A DNA stretch of 64,000 nt. Origin: Chloroflexota bacterium (GTDB taxonomy: Bacteria > Chloroflexota > Anaerolineae > Anaerolineales > Villigracilaceae). Below, piece after piece: positions 16,064 through 25,755 of the stretch (position 1 is the stretch's first letter; every line of letters begins with the position of its first letter). A program made the translations under genes and the position numbers. Below the pieces are notes generated by a model. The model worked only from the letters and a program-made list of their open reading frames with translations, ran no database searches and had not been told where the DNA came from. Location of the stretch: assembly GCA_029782225.1 (NCBI GenBank), contig JAKOVF010000121.1, forward strand, positions 1-64,000, read 5' to 3'.

Positions 16064-17293
16064 TCAATAACTCATAAAAAGCATAAACGTTTCCATCAAT
16101 TTCGCACGAGATTTATGCCGTCTCAAAAAGTTATCCCGTTGTTCCTTCAGGAAGGAAAAACGAAAAGGCGAGTGTGTTTCAAGTTCCCGCAAATAAGATG
16201 GAGTGTAATAAGGGTCCATGCGGCCAATCGCATTGATGAGAAATAGATCCGCGCCGCGTCGAATCAACTCGCGGACGGATTCTGCTGCATCGAAACAATC
16301 CAGCCCTTGCAGTACCCTGCGGCCAAAATGAAAGGTGCGATTTGCGAGCCGATCCAGAGGCCAGTGACCCCCTGGCTGGGAATAAATCGTTAACTGACCT
16401 GCCTGGCTATCCTGTTCCACATCCTCCATATCATCCAGGAGCTGTGCGAAGATGCCGTGACCATACGTGTACTGGCGCTGCGCCGCAGTCAACAAGTCGC
16501 TTACCAGATAACCATCGGCCAGGACGGAGGTCCCGCCTTTATAAAAGCTGAGTCCGAGCACATCCACCTCCCCGGGCGCAGCAGCACGGCGCAGCAGTTT
16601 CAGGCTTTGACTCTGGGCGTGATGGATCGCTAACAGACTTTCAAACACTGCAGGATGGTCGGCACGTGAGCATTGACCCTCGATCATCGCCACCAGATCG
16701 AAGATGACCTGCTCATCTGCATTGGCTGGAGTGAGCAAGTCGCCTGCCAGGCGCTCACGGAAGCGCTGATTGAAAGCCAGTTTGGTCGCCTCGGGAATAC
16801 CTGGATCATCGAGGTAGTTATCCGTATATGGATACAGCAAGCTGTAGGCAAGGATAGAGGGATTGAGTTCCACAGGCAGTTTCAGCAGCCACTGGAGGCC
16901 ATGTGCTGTCCAGGCGTTGCGCCCGGCCTGATAAATGTCCTCACCACTCAAAGCCGAATCAAATGCACGCGCCCTGCGCACGAATTCTTCTGAAGCATCC
17001 GTAAAAGCGTGTGACGGAAGGAGATCCAGCTGCTCGGCTTTGAAACCCAGGGCCTCCACAGCCAGAAGCCTGACCGCGACTCCCAGGCGGGCCTGTATCT
17101 CCCGTGCTTCGTCGCGACCCCGCGGCGGAGCCGTTAGCATGTGATCCACCTGTTCCAGAAAGCGGAGCAGGCCTTTTTCGTTTTGAGTTTGAGCGCGGGA
17201 TGAATATGGTGAACCCAGATCAGGCAAGCCGGTATCGCACTCCCACCATAGGTCAATGAAATGCTGGTTGAGTTCCCGAACGGTTACTGACAT
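16064..17293 (-). CDS. Class I isoprenoid synthase-like protein (divergent)
   Basis: 409 residues from ATG 17293 (TGGAGAT upstream; the frame reaches 17320). Two acidic motifs fit an all-helical class I terpenoid synthase: YTDNYLDDPG (Asp158, Asp162, Asp163) and QLLDDMEDVEQD (Asp287, Asp288, Asp291). In the family these bind Mg2+ and diphosphate of the substrate. The spacing and surrounding sequence are not those of standard polyprenyl synthases, and the protein is about 80 residues longer, so product and even activity are uncertain. It stands alone, with no carotenoid or hopanoid genes beside it. Confidence 0.65.
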   Translation of the reverse strand: MSVTVRELNQHFIDLWWECDTGLPDLGSPYSSRAQTQNEKGLLRFLEQVDHMLTAPPRGRDEAREIQARLGVAVRLLAVEALGFKAEQLDLLPSHAFTDASEEFVRRARAFDSALSGEDIYQAGRNAWTAHGLQWLLKLPVELNPSILAYSLLYPYTDNYLDDPGIPEATKLAFNQRFRERLAGDLLTPANADEQVIFDLVAMIEGQCSRADHPAVFESLLAIHHAQSQSLKLLRRAAAPGEVDVLGLSFYKGGTSVLADGYLVSDLLTAAQRQYTYGHGIFAQLLDDMEDVEQDSQAGQLTIYSQPGGHWPLDRLANRTFHFGRRVLQGLDCFDAAESVRELIRRGADLFLINAIGRMDPYYTPSYLRELETHSPFRFSFLKEQRDNFLRRHKSRAKLMETFMLFMSY

Positions 17294-17543
17294 CCAAATC
17301 TCCACAAGGCCTCTTGGCAACTGACAGTTGGATTAGGAAAGAGCGCCAATACCCTTAACTACGTGGAATTTGATGCAAGGTTCCGCCAGGGATGTTGACA
17401 CAAGGATCTCGCTCACCTGCAGACCCCAGGGGATCTGTATGATCTGCTAATGGAGTGGTTTTCGCAAACCTGGCCCTCACTCGTTTTAGACCAGAGATGG
17501 CAAAGCGATTGATCATAAGCATTCTCCGATGTGTATCCGAACG

Positions 17544-17571
17544 AAAAGCGGACGAGTTTCCTCGTCCGCTT
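17544..17571 (-). terminator. Terminator of nrdJ
   Basis: AAGCGGACGAG (17546-17556) and CTCGTCCGCTT (17561-17571) are exact inverted copies 28 bases beyond the nrdJ stop; on the minus strand the stem is followed by a short U-run. Nothing else was seen in 17294-17543. Confidence 0.65.
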
Positions 17572-17598
17572 AACCTTCAATGTTCGACTTTCAACCAC

Positions 17599-20229
17599 CT
17601 AGCACTCACTATATCCGCAGGCATAGCACTTGCGACATCCTTCCTCATTCACTACGGCGGCCTCGCCGCACTCGGGGCACAGGTCGCCGATCTTCATCGG
17701 GAGTTGAGTCGCTTCTTCTGCCTGCATGGCATCCTCCGCTTCGGCTTCGATCTTATGTCCGGTGCTTGCACCCGAATTGTGGGTGTTGCCATTGGATTTT
17801 TCAGTCGGCACATCAGCGGCGAGTCCTTCCTTCTCGCGCAGGTACTGGTCGAGCACCTGCCCGATGCCATCAGGCAGGGACCGCACGCGGTTCGGACCGA
17901 AGCCAAGCGAACGGCCGCCGCCGATGCCGATGAGCTGACGCACAACCTCGCGCATCCTGTCAGTGGGCACGACAGGCGATGCCATGCGCAGGATATACGA
18001 AATCAGGCGCCCGATCGCTTCGGAAACCGCCGCCGTCTCAGAGCCGGCCTTGGCAGTATTGACGAAGGCCTCGAAGGGCTGTTCCCCACCGTTCTCGTTG
18101 ATGGTGATGAAGGCCTTGCCAACAGGTGTCTGCACATTAAAGGTTTTACCGGTCAATGCCCTGGGGCGCGGCTTTTTGGTGTCATGCCACACAGCGGGAA
18201 CGGCTTGTCTAACGAGAGCAGCTTCCGGGGCGGACTGAGGCGCTTTTTTATCCGCAGTGGCTCTCGTCTCAAGCACTACCTTTTCGCGCGAGCCGGTCAC
18301 GTACACGGTGATCCCCTTGCAGCCGAGTTCCCAGGCCAGCATGTACGCCTTTGCCACATCGTCTTCGGTGGCGCCTTCGGGGAAATTGATGGTCTTCGAG
18401 AGTGAGTTGTCCACGAACGCCTGGAGCGCGGCCTGCATGCGGACGTGCTCCTCGGCGGTGATATCCGCCGACACGACGAACGCATCGCGCACGGCCTGCG
18501 GGATCTCCGCAATGTGCTGGCAGGTCCCTTCGCTCATCACCTGCTCGACGATCTCACCGCGTTTCTCCTCGCCAAGGCCGAGTTTCCTTAGCGCCTCATC
18601 GAAGCGCGGGCTGGCGTAGGTGAGCTTGAGATCCTTGCCATTGTCGTTGACGTGACGAATATACGCCAGTGCAAAGACGGGTTCACAGCCATAGCCTTCA
18701 CAGCCTGCAACGGTGGCGATGGTGCCGGTCGGCGCGACGGTGGTCTGTGCCGCATTACGGATGCCGTGCTTCTTGATCCCCTCCACCACCGCATCCCACC
18801 GGACTTCCGGCCTGCCCCAGTCATGCTGATAATTGACCAGCGTCTGAGGCGGCGTCCAGAGCATATTGTCCATATCATAGATGCTGTTCTGGATGGCCGG
18901 GAATGGACCGCGCGCTTCCGCCAGCTCAATGCTCGTCAGCATGGCGTGATAGCGCACAAACTCCATGACCTGCGCGCCGAATTCCTGTCCCTCCTGCGAA
19001 CCGTAGCGCACGCCAACGTGGTACATCAAGTCCGCCAGGCCCATGATGCCCAGACCAATGCGACGGGCGCGGTGAGCGGCTTCTTTTAGTTGCGGCACCG
19101 CGGGTACATACGCATTGGCTTCCACCACGTCATCGAGGAAGCGAGTCGCGGTGACGACCGATTGGCGCAGCAATTCCCAGTCCACAGTGCCGTCTGCTCC
19201 GCAGTGTTCGTTGAGGTTGACCGAGCCCAGACAGCAGTTTTCGTAGGGTCCAAGCCATTGTTCACCGCAGGGGTTTGTAGACTCCAGCGGATATAAATGC
19301 GGTACCGGGTTATCTCGATTCGCCGCGTCTAAAAACAACATGCCGGGTTCACCGTTGTGGTGGGCCTGTTTCACAATCTTGTTGAAGAGTTCACGCGCAC
19401 GGACTTTCTTGTAAACTCTGATCGGCACGCCCGCCGCTTCCATTTGATCCAGCGTGCCGCGCGTGCCCCGATATTCCTGGGAGGAAATCTCAGGAAAACG
19501 CAAGTCCCATTCCTTGTCTTCCTTGACCGCTTTCATGAAGGCATCGGTAATGCCAACGGAAATATTGAAGTTGGTGATGTGATTCTCGTTTGTTTTGCAG
19601 GTGACAAAGTCTTCAACATCTGGATGGTCTACGCGCAGGACCGCCATATTCGCCCCACGCCGCGTTCCACCCTGGGCCACCTCGCCAAAGGCATGATCAT
19701 AGACGCGCAAAAAGCCAACGGGACCGGTTGCCTGTCCTGCCGAAGATTTGACCATTGCACCCGCCGGGCGTAGCCGTGAGAAGGAGAAGCCATTGCCGCC
19801 GCCTGTCTGCTGGATCAACGCCGCATCCCGGAGAGTCTGGAAGATGCCGGCACTGTCGCGGCCCATGTCATCTACAATGGGCAGAACAAAGCATGCCGCA
19901 AGCTGACCCAGCGGAGTCCCGGCACCGGTAAACGTCGGCGAATTGGGGAAGAATTTTTTGCTCGAAAGCAAGTGATAATACTCTACCGCGCGCTTCTGCA
20001 CATCGTCACTCCACTGCTCCTCCACTTTTGCCACATGCCAGGCAACGCGCCAGAACATTTCCTCGGCCGTTTCCGCAGGCTTGCCATCGTTCCCGCGGCG
20101 GACGTATCTCTTCATGAGCACCTGACGAGCATTATTCGTCAGGTTCGCCTGTGGCAGGCCCTTCGGCATGGGAGGCGTGGGCAACAATCCGTGTTTTGAT
20201 TGTTGGGTAGGAACAGCTTTTGTAACCAT
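17599..20229 (-). CDS. nrdJ: Vitamin B12-dependent (class II) ribonucleoside-diphosphate reductase
   Basis: 876 residues; ATG 20229 follows AGAGGAG. It makes deoxyribonucleotides using adenosylcobalamin. ATP-cone is absent; the barrel begins near residue 30 and contains [33 protein letters not shown] (active-site Cys-x-Glu) and [19 protein letters not shown]. The C-terminus has the zinc-ribbon/thiol tail [24 protein letters not shown], which shuttles reducing equivalents. Length and motifs fit the long NrdJ of Chloroflexota and other deep bacteria. nrdR, its usual regulator, lies 213 bases upstream in the same direction. Confidence 0.96.
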   Translation of the reverse strand: MVTKAVPTQQSKHGLLPTPPMPKGLPQANLTNNARQVLMKRYVRRGNDGKPAETAEEMFWRVAWHVAKVEEQWSDDVQKRAVEYYHLLSSKKFFPNSPTFTGAGTPLGQLAACFVLPIVDDMGRDSAGIFQTLRDAALIQQTGGGNGFSFSRLRPAGAMVKSSAGQATGPVGFLRVYDHAFGEVAQGGTRRGANMAVLRVDHPDVEDFVTCKTNENHITNFNISVGITDAFMKAVKEDKEWDLRFPEISSQEYRGTRGTLDQMEAAGVPIRVYKKVRARELFNKIVKQAHHNGEPGMLFLDAANRDNPVPHLYPLESTNPCGEQWLGPYENCCLGSVNLNEHCGADGTVDWELLRQSVVTATRFLDDVVEANAYVPAVPQLKEAAHRARRIGLGIMGLADLMYHVGVRYGSQEGQEFGAQVMEFVRYHAMLTSIELAEARGPFPAIQNSIYDMDNMLWTPPQTLVNYQHDWGRPEVRWDAVVEGIKKHGIRNAAQTTVAPTGTIATVAGCEGYGCEPVFALAYIRHVNDNGKDLKLTYASPRFDEALRKLGLGEEKRGEIVEQVMSEGTCQHIAEIPQAVRDAFVVSADITAEEHVRMQAALQAFVDNSLSKTINFPEGATEDDVAKAYMLAWELGCKGITVYVTGSREKVVLETRATADKKAPQSAPEAALVRQAVPAVWHDTKKPRPRALTGKTFNVQTPVGKAFITINENGGEQPFEAFVNTAKAGSETAAVSEAIGRLISYILRMASPVVPTDRMREVVRQLIGIGGGRSLGFGPNRVRSLPDGIGQVLDQYLREKEGLAADVPTEKSNGNTHNSGASTGHKIEAEAEDAMQAEEATQLPMKIGDLCPECGEAAVVNEEGCRKCYACGYSEC

Positions 20230-20276
20230 GGGGACTCTCCTCTGAGTAAGTTTATAAAGCTTTATTGCTAGTGCTC

Positions 20277-20366
20277 ATGTCATCCTGAGGGAGCGTTCGT
20301 TGCGACCGAGGGATCTCCATCAACAAACGGGAGATTCTTCGCCGCTGTGCGGCTCAGAATGACAGA
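20277..20366. repeat. REP-like palindrome between nrdR and nrdJ
   Basis: TGTCATCCTGAG near the left end and CTCAGAATGACA at the right end (20354-20365) are imperfect inverted copies. The same style of element occurs at 21062-21150, 40733-40812 and 59558-59598. Confidence 0.6.
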
Positions 20367-20392
20367 TAAATAATTTAGATTGGAAATTCAGA

Positions 20393-20438
20393 CAAAAATA
20401 GGCAAGGACAATTCTCCGTGAGGAGACAGTCCTTGCCC
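20393..20438 (-). terminator. Terminator of nrdR
   Basis: On the minus strand GGCAAGGAC and GTCCTTGCC (20401-20409 and 20429-20437) form a stem followed by TATTTTTG. It begins 5 bases after the nrdR stop, so nrdR and nrdJ are probably separate transcripts. Confidence 0.7.
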
Positions 20439-20442
20439 GGTA

Positions 20443-20892
20443 TTAGTCTTTGAGTAAGCGATTTATTTCGTTACGAATTGATTCCAGGTCGGTGAGACCC
20501 AGATACACAATGGCATAGCGGATGTAGGCAACCTCGTCCATGTCTTTCAGGCCAGCCATGACCAGGTCACCGACGACGCGTGAGGACACCTCCGACTTGC
20601 CAAGCTTTTGCAGCTGCGATTCGACCTGTCCGATCATACGCTCGATGTCCGCAGCCGAGACCGGGCGCTTGGCACAGGAGATACGAATGCCGCGCTCCAA
20701 TTTCTCGCGGTCGAATTCTTCGCGCGTGCCGTCCTGCTTGATGATAAGGGGGGTTGCAAGGATCGGCCGTTCATAACTGCTGAATCTTTGTCCGCATTTG
20801 AGACATTCGCGCCGGCGCCGAATCCCTCCGTGACTATCGTGTGAGGTATCGAGCACCTTTGAATCATGATGCTGACAGTAGGGACAACGCAT
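20443..20892 (-). CDS. nrdR: Transcriptional repressor NrdR
   Basis: 149 residues. MRCPYCQHHDSKVLDT and RRRECLKCGQRFSSYER form the four-Cys zinc ribbon that binds NrdR boxes; residues 50-135 are the ATP-cone (PLIIKQDGTREEFDREKL) that senses ATP/dATP. NrdR represses ribonucleotide reductase genes when dATP is high. Length matches the family exactly. It lies upstream of nrdJ, its expected target; no clear paired NrdR boxes were found in front of nrdJ. Confidence 0.96.
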   Translation of the reverse strand: MRCPYCQHHDSKVLDTSHDSHGGIRRRRECLKCGQRFSSYERPILATPLIIKQDGTREEFDREKLERGIRISCAKRPVSAADIERMIGQVESQLQKLGKSEVSSRVVGDLVMAGLKDMDEVAYIRYAIVYLGLTDLESIRNEINRLLKD

Positions 20893-20925
20893 TCAAAAAG
20901 CTCCAATTATAGAACAAATGTTAGT

Positions 20926-20967
20926 ACCATATATGGGCGTAACTGCACTGCATCCCCGTACATATGG
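20926..20967. promoter_or_regulatory. Inverted repeat upstream of nrdR
   Basis: ACCATATATGGG (20926-20937) and CCCGTACATATGGT (20954-20967) are imperfect inverted copies 35 bases before the nrdR start. A TATAAT on the minus strand (20906-20911) lies between it and the gene. It could be an operator, possibly for NrdR itself, but does not match the textbook NrdR box closely. Confidence 0.35.
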
Positions 20968-21061
20968 TCATTACGTCAGTCATTTTAGCATAACTGAAAG
21001 CCTGATACAAGTGCCGAACATTGCAGTTATCTTAAAATATCCTGGCGGTCGCACCATGTCC

Positions 21062-21150
21062 TTGCGAGAAGCGACAGCGACGAAGCAATCTTACGTGGAT
21101 CGGGAGATTGCTTTGCTATCGCTCGCAACCCCGCAGGCGGGCAATGACAC
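21062..21150. repeat. REP-like palindrome
   Basis: TTGCGAG...GAAGCAATC on the left pairs with GATTGCTT...CTCGCAA on the right. It fills most of the gap between nrdR and the DUF58 gene; similar elements are at 20277 and 40733. Confidence 0.65.
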
Positions 21151-21194
21151 AGGCTTACTCATCCCCCTCTTATTTCATTCATTATAATCAGAAC

Positions 21195-22484
21195 ATGGAA
21201 TACACGATACGCCTGCGACAGCCGGGCTTCACATACATTGCTGCGTTCCTGCTCGGGCTGCAATTGATGGAACCCTCGCGCGCCTGGATGGTTCTGCTGG
21301 TCGCTTTCGGCGGGACATGGCTGCTCGCATTCGTCTGGGTCCATTCATTGGGGCGATATCTTCAATTGCGGCGCGAAAGGCACATTGGCTGGGTGCAGGC
21401 CGGAGGTCAGATCGAGGAGCGCTTCACCGTTTCCAACCATTCGTTTTTCCCTGCGCTCTGGCTCGAGCTGAAAGACCGGTCTACCCTGCCCGGCTACAAC
21501 GTCAACACAACATTGAGCGTTCGCAGCGGCGAATTCAAACAGTGGACCACGCCCGGCGCATGCAATCAGCGGGGGCTCTATTATCTGGGCGACGCCGAAC
21601 TCGTCAGCGGTGATCCGTTCGGGATCTATGAAGTGACGGTCTACGATCCAACCCGTACCTCTCTGATCGTTCTACCGCAGGTCGCGCGCATCCCCAGATT
21701 AGACATCAGCTCCGCAGGGGCTTACGGCGAGGGCCAGCCGCGTCCCCATTCCCTTCATCAGACGGTCAGTGCTTCAGGCGTGCGCGAGTACCAGCAGGAG
21801 GATAGCCTCCATCTCATCCACTGGCCGACGACGGCGCGTATGAACAAGACCTTCGTTAAGCAAATGGAGAACGCGCCCGATGCCAACTGGTGGATTCTGC
21901 TTGACCTCGATATTCGCGCCATGCTTGGAGAAGGCTGGGACTCAGCCGAGGAGCAGAGCGTCTCGCTGGCGGCCTCTCTCGCGGACTCTGGCCTGCTTGC
22001 CCGCCGGGCAGTCGGTCTCATCTCGAACAGTTCCACGCTGAGCTGGCTGCCCCCAAAAAGGGGCGAGGGCCAACGCTGGGGGATTTTGCACGCTCTCGCG
22101 CTCGTCAAACCTGCGTATACAAAATTATCGACCCTCCTGGAACGGGTCAATGCGGAACTGGGACGAAACCATAGCCTGATCATCATCACCTCTTCGCTTG
22201 ATCTGGAATGGATGAAGAGCATCCTTTCCATGCAAGCGCGAGGCGTGATCCCAACGGTGCTGATGCTTGACCCGGCCACATTTGGCGGGCAATCTGCGGA
22301 TGCAAGTGTCTCATTGATCAGGCAGCGAGGGATTAAGTGTCATCTCATCCCCCGCGGATTTGTCCCTGCGCCCGAGAAACAACCCCAAAAGAGGCAGGCC
22401 TGGACCTGGCGGCAGACCCCTGATGGACAGACTGTACCTGTGCAAAGCTCTCAGCACATGTGGAAGAAAGACACGGCTAAATGA
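21195..22484 (+). CDS. DUF58-domain protein
   Basis: 429 residues from ATG 21195. A TATAAT at 21183-21188 places a possible transcription start at the ATG itself, so the message may be leaderless. Two hydrophobic segments occupy residues 15-48; the soluble part contains SGVREYQQEDSLHLIHWPTTAR, the DUF58 (PF01882) signature with its D-x-x-H-W core, and a VWA-like region after it (WWILLDLDIRAMLG). DUF58 proteins are always found with a MoxR ATPase or a transglutaminase; here the stop overlaps the transglutaminase start by 4 bases. Role probably in cell-surface protein assembly. Confidence 0.85.
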   Translation: MEYTIRLRQPGFTYIAAFLLGLQLMEPSRAWMVLLVAFGGTWLLAFVWVHSLGRYLQLRRERHIGWVQAGGQIEERFTVSNHSFFPALWLELKDRSTLPGYNVNTTLSVRSGEFKQWTTPGACNQRGLYYLGDAELVSGDPFGIYEVTVYDPTRTSLIVLPQVARIPRLDISSAGAYGEGQPRPHSLHQTVSASGVREYQQEDSLHLIHWPTTARMNKTFVKQMENAPDANWWILLDLDIRAMLGEGWDSAEEQSVSLAASLADSGLLARRAVGLISNSSTLSWLPPKRGEGQRWGILHALALVKPAYTKLSTLLERVNAELGRNHSLIIITSSLDLEWMKSILSMQARGVIPTVLMLDPATFGGQSADASVSLIRQRGIKCHLIPRGFVPAPEKQPQKRQAWTWRQTPDGQTVPVQSSQHMWKKDTAK

Positions 22485-24847
22485 GAGCTCTGCGTGAGTT
22501 TTTTGCACCGCGTTCACTGGTGAAATTCATTCTTTTGTTGGTCGCCATGAATGGATTTGCCTCAGGCCTGACTGCCAGCCTGACGGGTATACGCCCCGGG
22601 GCTTTTCTCACGGTCACTTTTTTTGCCGCCATTTTTGCCTGGATCCTTGCCTTCACTCGGTTTCAATCGGGCGATTTCTGGATTCTGCTGCTGGCCATTG
22701 GCGGCCTGTTTATCTTCATTGAGGCCGCGCAACTGTGGGGTGCCGTTGGCGCGGTCTTCAGTCGACTGCTCGACTTCCAGGTCGCGCTGATAAGGGTTCT
22801 CTTCAAGAATCCTGTCCCCAGCTTCGCCCTCGTCCGTTCTGCGTTTGATGCATTCCTTGGCTCGTCGGCGGAGATGCTGCAAAGGATCCTCGCAGCATTA
22901 CAGACCGGTTCCCTGCAGGATGTGGGTGTGCGTGAACTGCTGTGGGATGTCCCGATCCTGCTCTTAGCTGCGTGGGCAGGCTGGACGCTCAAGAGACGGG
23001 ATCGCGCACTGCTGGCGTTAGGTCCCAGCCTTGGGCTTGTGGCATATATCTTGTACTATACCGGCACGAAGCCATCGTCCCTGCAATTGATCGTTGGCGT
23101 GCTTCTTTTGCTGATGGGCATCAGTGAGTGGGAAAAGCGTGTAAGGCAAAAGACGATCACGGCCACACTGGAGAAGGCCTCCGCGGATGTCAACCTGACG
23201 CTGATTATCCTGTCCCTCGCAATCACACTGGCCGCGGGGTTTGCTCCCTCAGTCACTCTACGGCACACCATTGACCGCATCCAACAGGATGAGCGCGAGC
23301 GGAAGAATCAACAGATGGCGGCCTCGTTAGGCCTCGAAGATGATCCGAACTCGTTGCGGCGGTTCGCGACTGCGACCCTGCCCCGCCAACATCTGATCGG
23401 TGGCCAACCTGCCACATCACAGACGGTTGTTTTTACGGTAAAGACCGGTGACCTGCCGCCCATGCCAAATAATGAGGTTGGCGAAGACATCCCGCGTTAT
23501 TACTGGCGGTCGCTTACCTATGACATATACACCGGCCGAGGCTGGGAAACGACGCTCTCCCAGACGGTCAATTACGCAGCCAACCAACAGGTGATCAGCG
23601 ATATTCCCGAAGGATACCGCGTGGTCCACCTGGATATCAATAAAACTGCGGGAATGGATTCGCTCCTTTACTGGAGCGGAACCCTGGTAAGTGTGGATCA
23701 GGCCTTCCAATTAGGTTGGCGGGCGCTGCCAGGTTCTGCGTCAGCAGCACAGGATCCCTTTGAAGGTGGAGATGCACTCGGCGCAACCATAGCGCCCTAT
23801 CGTTTTCAGGTCGAGTCGGTGGTGCGAAGGCCATCCATTGACGAACTGCGAGCCGCAACCTCACAGGATTATCCCAACTCCATAAAGAATCGCTATCTTG
23901 CCTTGCCCGATACACTGCCCGAACGGGTTCGTGCCCTGGCTGCTCAAGTCACAGATGGGATCACAAATCCTTATGATCAGGCCGCGGCCATCGAAGCTTA
24001 CCTGCGGCGGTATCCCTATTCGCTCAATGTCCCTACTCCGCCCAAGGACCGTGACGTTGCTGATTATTTTCTCTTCACCCTTGGCACCGGCTACTGTGAC
24101 TACTACGCCACGTCCATGGTGGTGATGGCGCGCTCGCTGGGTTTGCCGGCGCGCCTCGTCTCTGGTTTTGCGACCGGAGCCTACCTTCCTGCGTCAGCGC
24201 AGTATGTTGTCCGTGAGGCAGATGCTCATAGCTGGCCGGAGATCTACTTTAGCGGCATCGGGTGGGTCGAGTTCGAACCAACCGCAGGTCAACCTGAGAT
24301 CGAGAGGCCCCAATCTGCTCAACCAGTTCCGCCGGCTGCAGTCCCTCAACAAACCAATCCAGATCAAACCACCAGCAAACCTACGAGCACAGGGTCTCTG
24401 GGTGATTACCTTCGTGTCCTTGGGATACTTCTGGCAGTGGTGATGGCTGCAGGTGCCGCTTTCTATTCATTCCAGGCGTTCCGCTTCTCAAGGGCGGATA
24501 TCACACAGATTTATCCCTGGGTTTTCAAAATGGGAAGCCGCCTTGCGCCTCTGCCGGGTATTCCTGAGACTCCGATGATGTTTGCTGAGAGGCTGCGGGA
24601 ATTCCTCGGCAAGCTTCCGCAGCCAAGATTCATCAGCCAGTGGCTCACACCCGCCCTTTCAGAATTGGAATTTCTCACCAGGCTCTATATACGCGCAGTC
24701 TATAGTCCGCACAGGCCCAGCGCGTCGGAGGATGCAGGGGCCCGGCACATCTGGCGGAAGTTGTACTGGAGGTTGTGGCTGGCGAGGATTTTGAGGGGAA
24801 AGGTTCGCCCAGAGCGGAGTAAGGAGCGCTCCTGGCGACGAATGTAG
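22481..24847 (+). CDS. TgpA-like membrane transglutaminase
   Basis: 788 residues; ATG 22481 overlaps the DUF58 stop (ATGA), a coupled pair. Six or so hydrophobic segments fill residues 10-260, then an extracytoplasmic transglutaminase-like core: LGTGYCDYYATSMVVMARSL (catalytic Cys), VREADAHSWPEIYFSG (His) and WVEFEPTAG (acid). One more membrane helix (about 640-665) precedes a DUF4129-like cytoplasmic tail. TgpA-type proteins act on periplasmic proteins. The last dozen codons (24810-24847) run into a REP-like sequence (GGAGTAAGGAGCG), so the natural C-terminus may have been rewritten. Confidence 0.88.
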   Translation: MRALREFFAPRSLVKFILLLVAMNGFASGLTASLTGIRPGAFLTVTFFAAIFAWILAFTRFQSGDFWILLLAIGGLFIFIEAAQLWGAVGAVFSRLLDFQVALIRVLFKNPVPSFALVRSAFDAFLGSSAEMLQRILAALQTGSLQDVGVRELLWDVPILLLAAWAGWTLKRRDRALLALGPSLGLVAYILYYTGTKPSSLQLIVGVLLLLMGISEWEKRVRQKTITATLEKASADVNLTLIILSLAITLAAGFAPSVTLRHTIDRIQQDERERKNQQMAASLGLEDDPNSLRRFATATLPRQHLIGGQPATSQTVVFTVKTGDLPPMPNNEVGEDIPRYYWRSLTYDIYTGRGWETTLSQTVNYAANQQVISDIPEGYRVVHLDINKTAGMDSLLYWSGTLVSVDQAFQLGWRALPGSASAAQDPFEGGDALGATIAPYRFQVESVVRRPSIDELRAATSQDYPNSIKNRYLALPDTLPERVRALAAQVTDGITNPYDQAAAIEAYLRRYPYSLNVPTPPKDRDVADYFLFTLGTGYCDYYATSMVVMARSLGLPARLVSGFATGAYLPASAQYVVREADAHSWPEIYFSGIGWVEFEPTAGQPEIERPQSAQPVPPAAVPQQTNPDQTTSKPTSTGSLGDYLRVLGILLAVVMAAGAAFYSFQAFRFSRADITQIYPWVFKMGSRLAPLPGIPETPMMFAERLREFLGKLPQPRFISQWLTPALSELEFLTRLYIRAVYSPHRPSASEDAGARHIWRKLYWRLWLARILRGKVRPERSKERSWRRM

Positions 24848-24900
24848 TCGAAGGGCAGGTTGCAGAACTACAAGCGCTTCGACTACGCCTGCAGCTCCGC

Positions 24901-25755
24901 TCAGCGCGAAAAGGACTGCAAAAACTCCAACACCAACTGATTGTATTCCCCGGGATCGGATTGATGCGGCACGTGGCCTGCGCCGTAGACGATTCTTCCC
25001 TGTGCGTTGGGCAGGGACTGTACCAGTTCTGAGAATGAGGCAGGCGCAAGCGTCAGGTCACGGTCTCCCCAGATGACAAGCGCCGGCACGTTAATTTGAG
25101 GCAGATATTTCGAGAGGTCTTCGGCGGTGTTCGGCAGGTTATACGCACCGGGCGAAGTCCGTTTGTAATCGACCGTAGTCTGATGCCGGACTTTTTCAGA
25201 GAGCTCATGAACCGCTCCGCGCGTGCGTCCCATAACGAGGCTGCTGGCATCAATGATGAGGCGGAACAACCAGAATGGAGTCCGCTGGACCACGAATCCA
25301 TTCAGATGAGGATGCTGATAAGAAAGGCGCAGGATACGCGAAAGCTGTCCAAGCCGATAATATGGATTGGACAGGATCAGGCCGCGAGCCCTGGAAGGGA
25401 AGCGGAGGACATATTGGAGAGCAAGGTAGCCCCCGAGGGAATGTCCACATAGAATGGGAGGCTCACTCAAATGAAGTGAGTCGATCCAGCCTGCAAAATG
25501 CTCAAAGAGCCAATCCATGTGATAGTCACGGGCGTTCGGCTTGCCGCTCTTTCCATGTCCCAGTAGATCGAGCGCATACGCAGAGTAGCCGCGCTCCACC
25601 AGCAGCGGCGTGAGCACATCCCAATCGTGAAGTGAGGCAGCCATTCCATGGACCAACAGGACTGGCGCTCCATCCCCCTTTTGTATGTAATTAACTTTTT
25701 GTTTTCTGAAATCGATCTGTTCGGCGAAGCTATTCGCCTGCAATGCGTTTTCCAT
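24901..25755 (-). CDS. Alpha/beta hydrolase
   Basis: 284 residues; the start overlaps the end of the upstream fusion gene by 26 bases. VLLVHGMAASLHDWD is the oxyanion loop, LCGHSLGGYLALQYVL the nucleophile elbow (Ser), GDRDLTLAPASF the acid and GAGHVPHQSDPGEY the histidine. All three catalytic residues are present. Substrate is unknown; tight coupling to an acyl-CoA ligase suggests a lipid or acyl ester. Gap 24848-24900 holds repeat-like sequence (TAGTCGAAGG...CTTCGACTA) and no gene. Confidence 0.85.
   Translation of the reverse strand: MENALQANSFAEQIDFRKQKVNYIQKGDGAPVLLVHGMAASLHDWDVLTPLLVERGYSAYALDLLGHGKSGKPNARDYHMDWLFEHFAGWIDSLHLSEPPILCGHSLGGYLALQYVLRFPSRARGLILSNPYYRLGQLSRILRLSYQHPHLNGFVVQRTPFWLFRLIIDASSLVMGRTRGAVHELSEKVRHQTTVDYKRTSPGAYNLPNTAEDLSKYLPQINVPALVIWGDRDLTLAPASFSELVQSLPNAQGRIVYGAGHVPHQSDPGEYNQLVLEFLQSFSR

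Noticed and set aside
17455-18405. 316-residue plus-strand open frame opposite nrdJ
   Set aside because: It lies entirely antisense to the nrdJ 3' end; composition follows the third-codon bias of nrdJ and no family pattern is visible.
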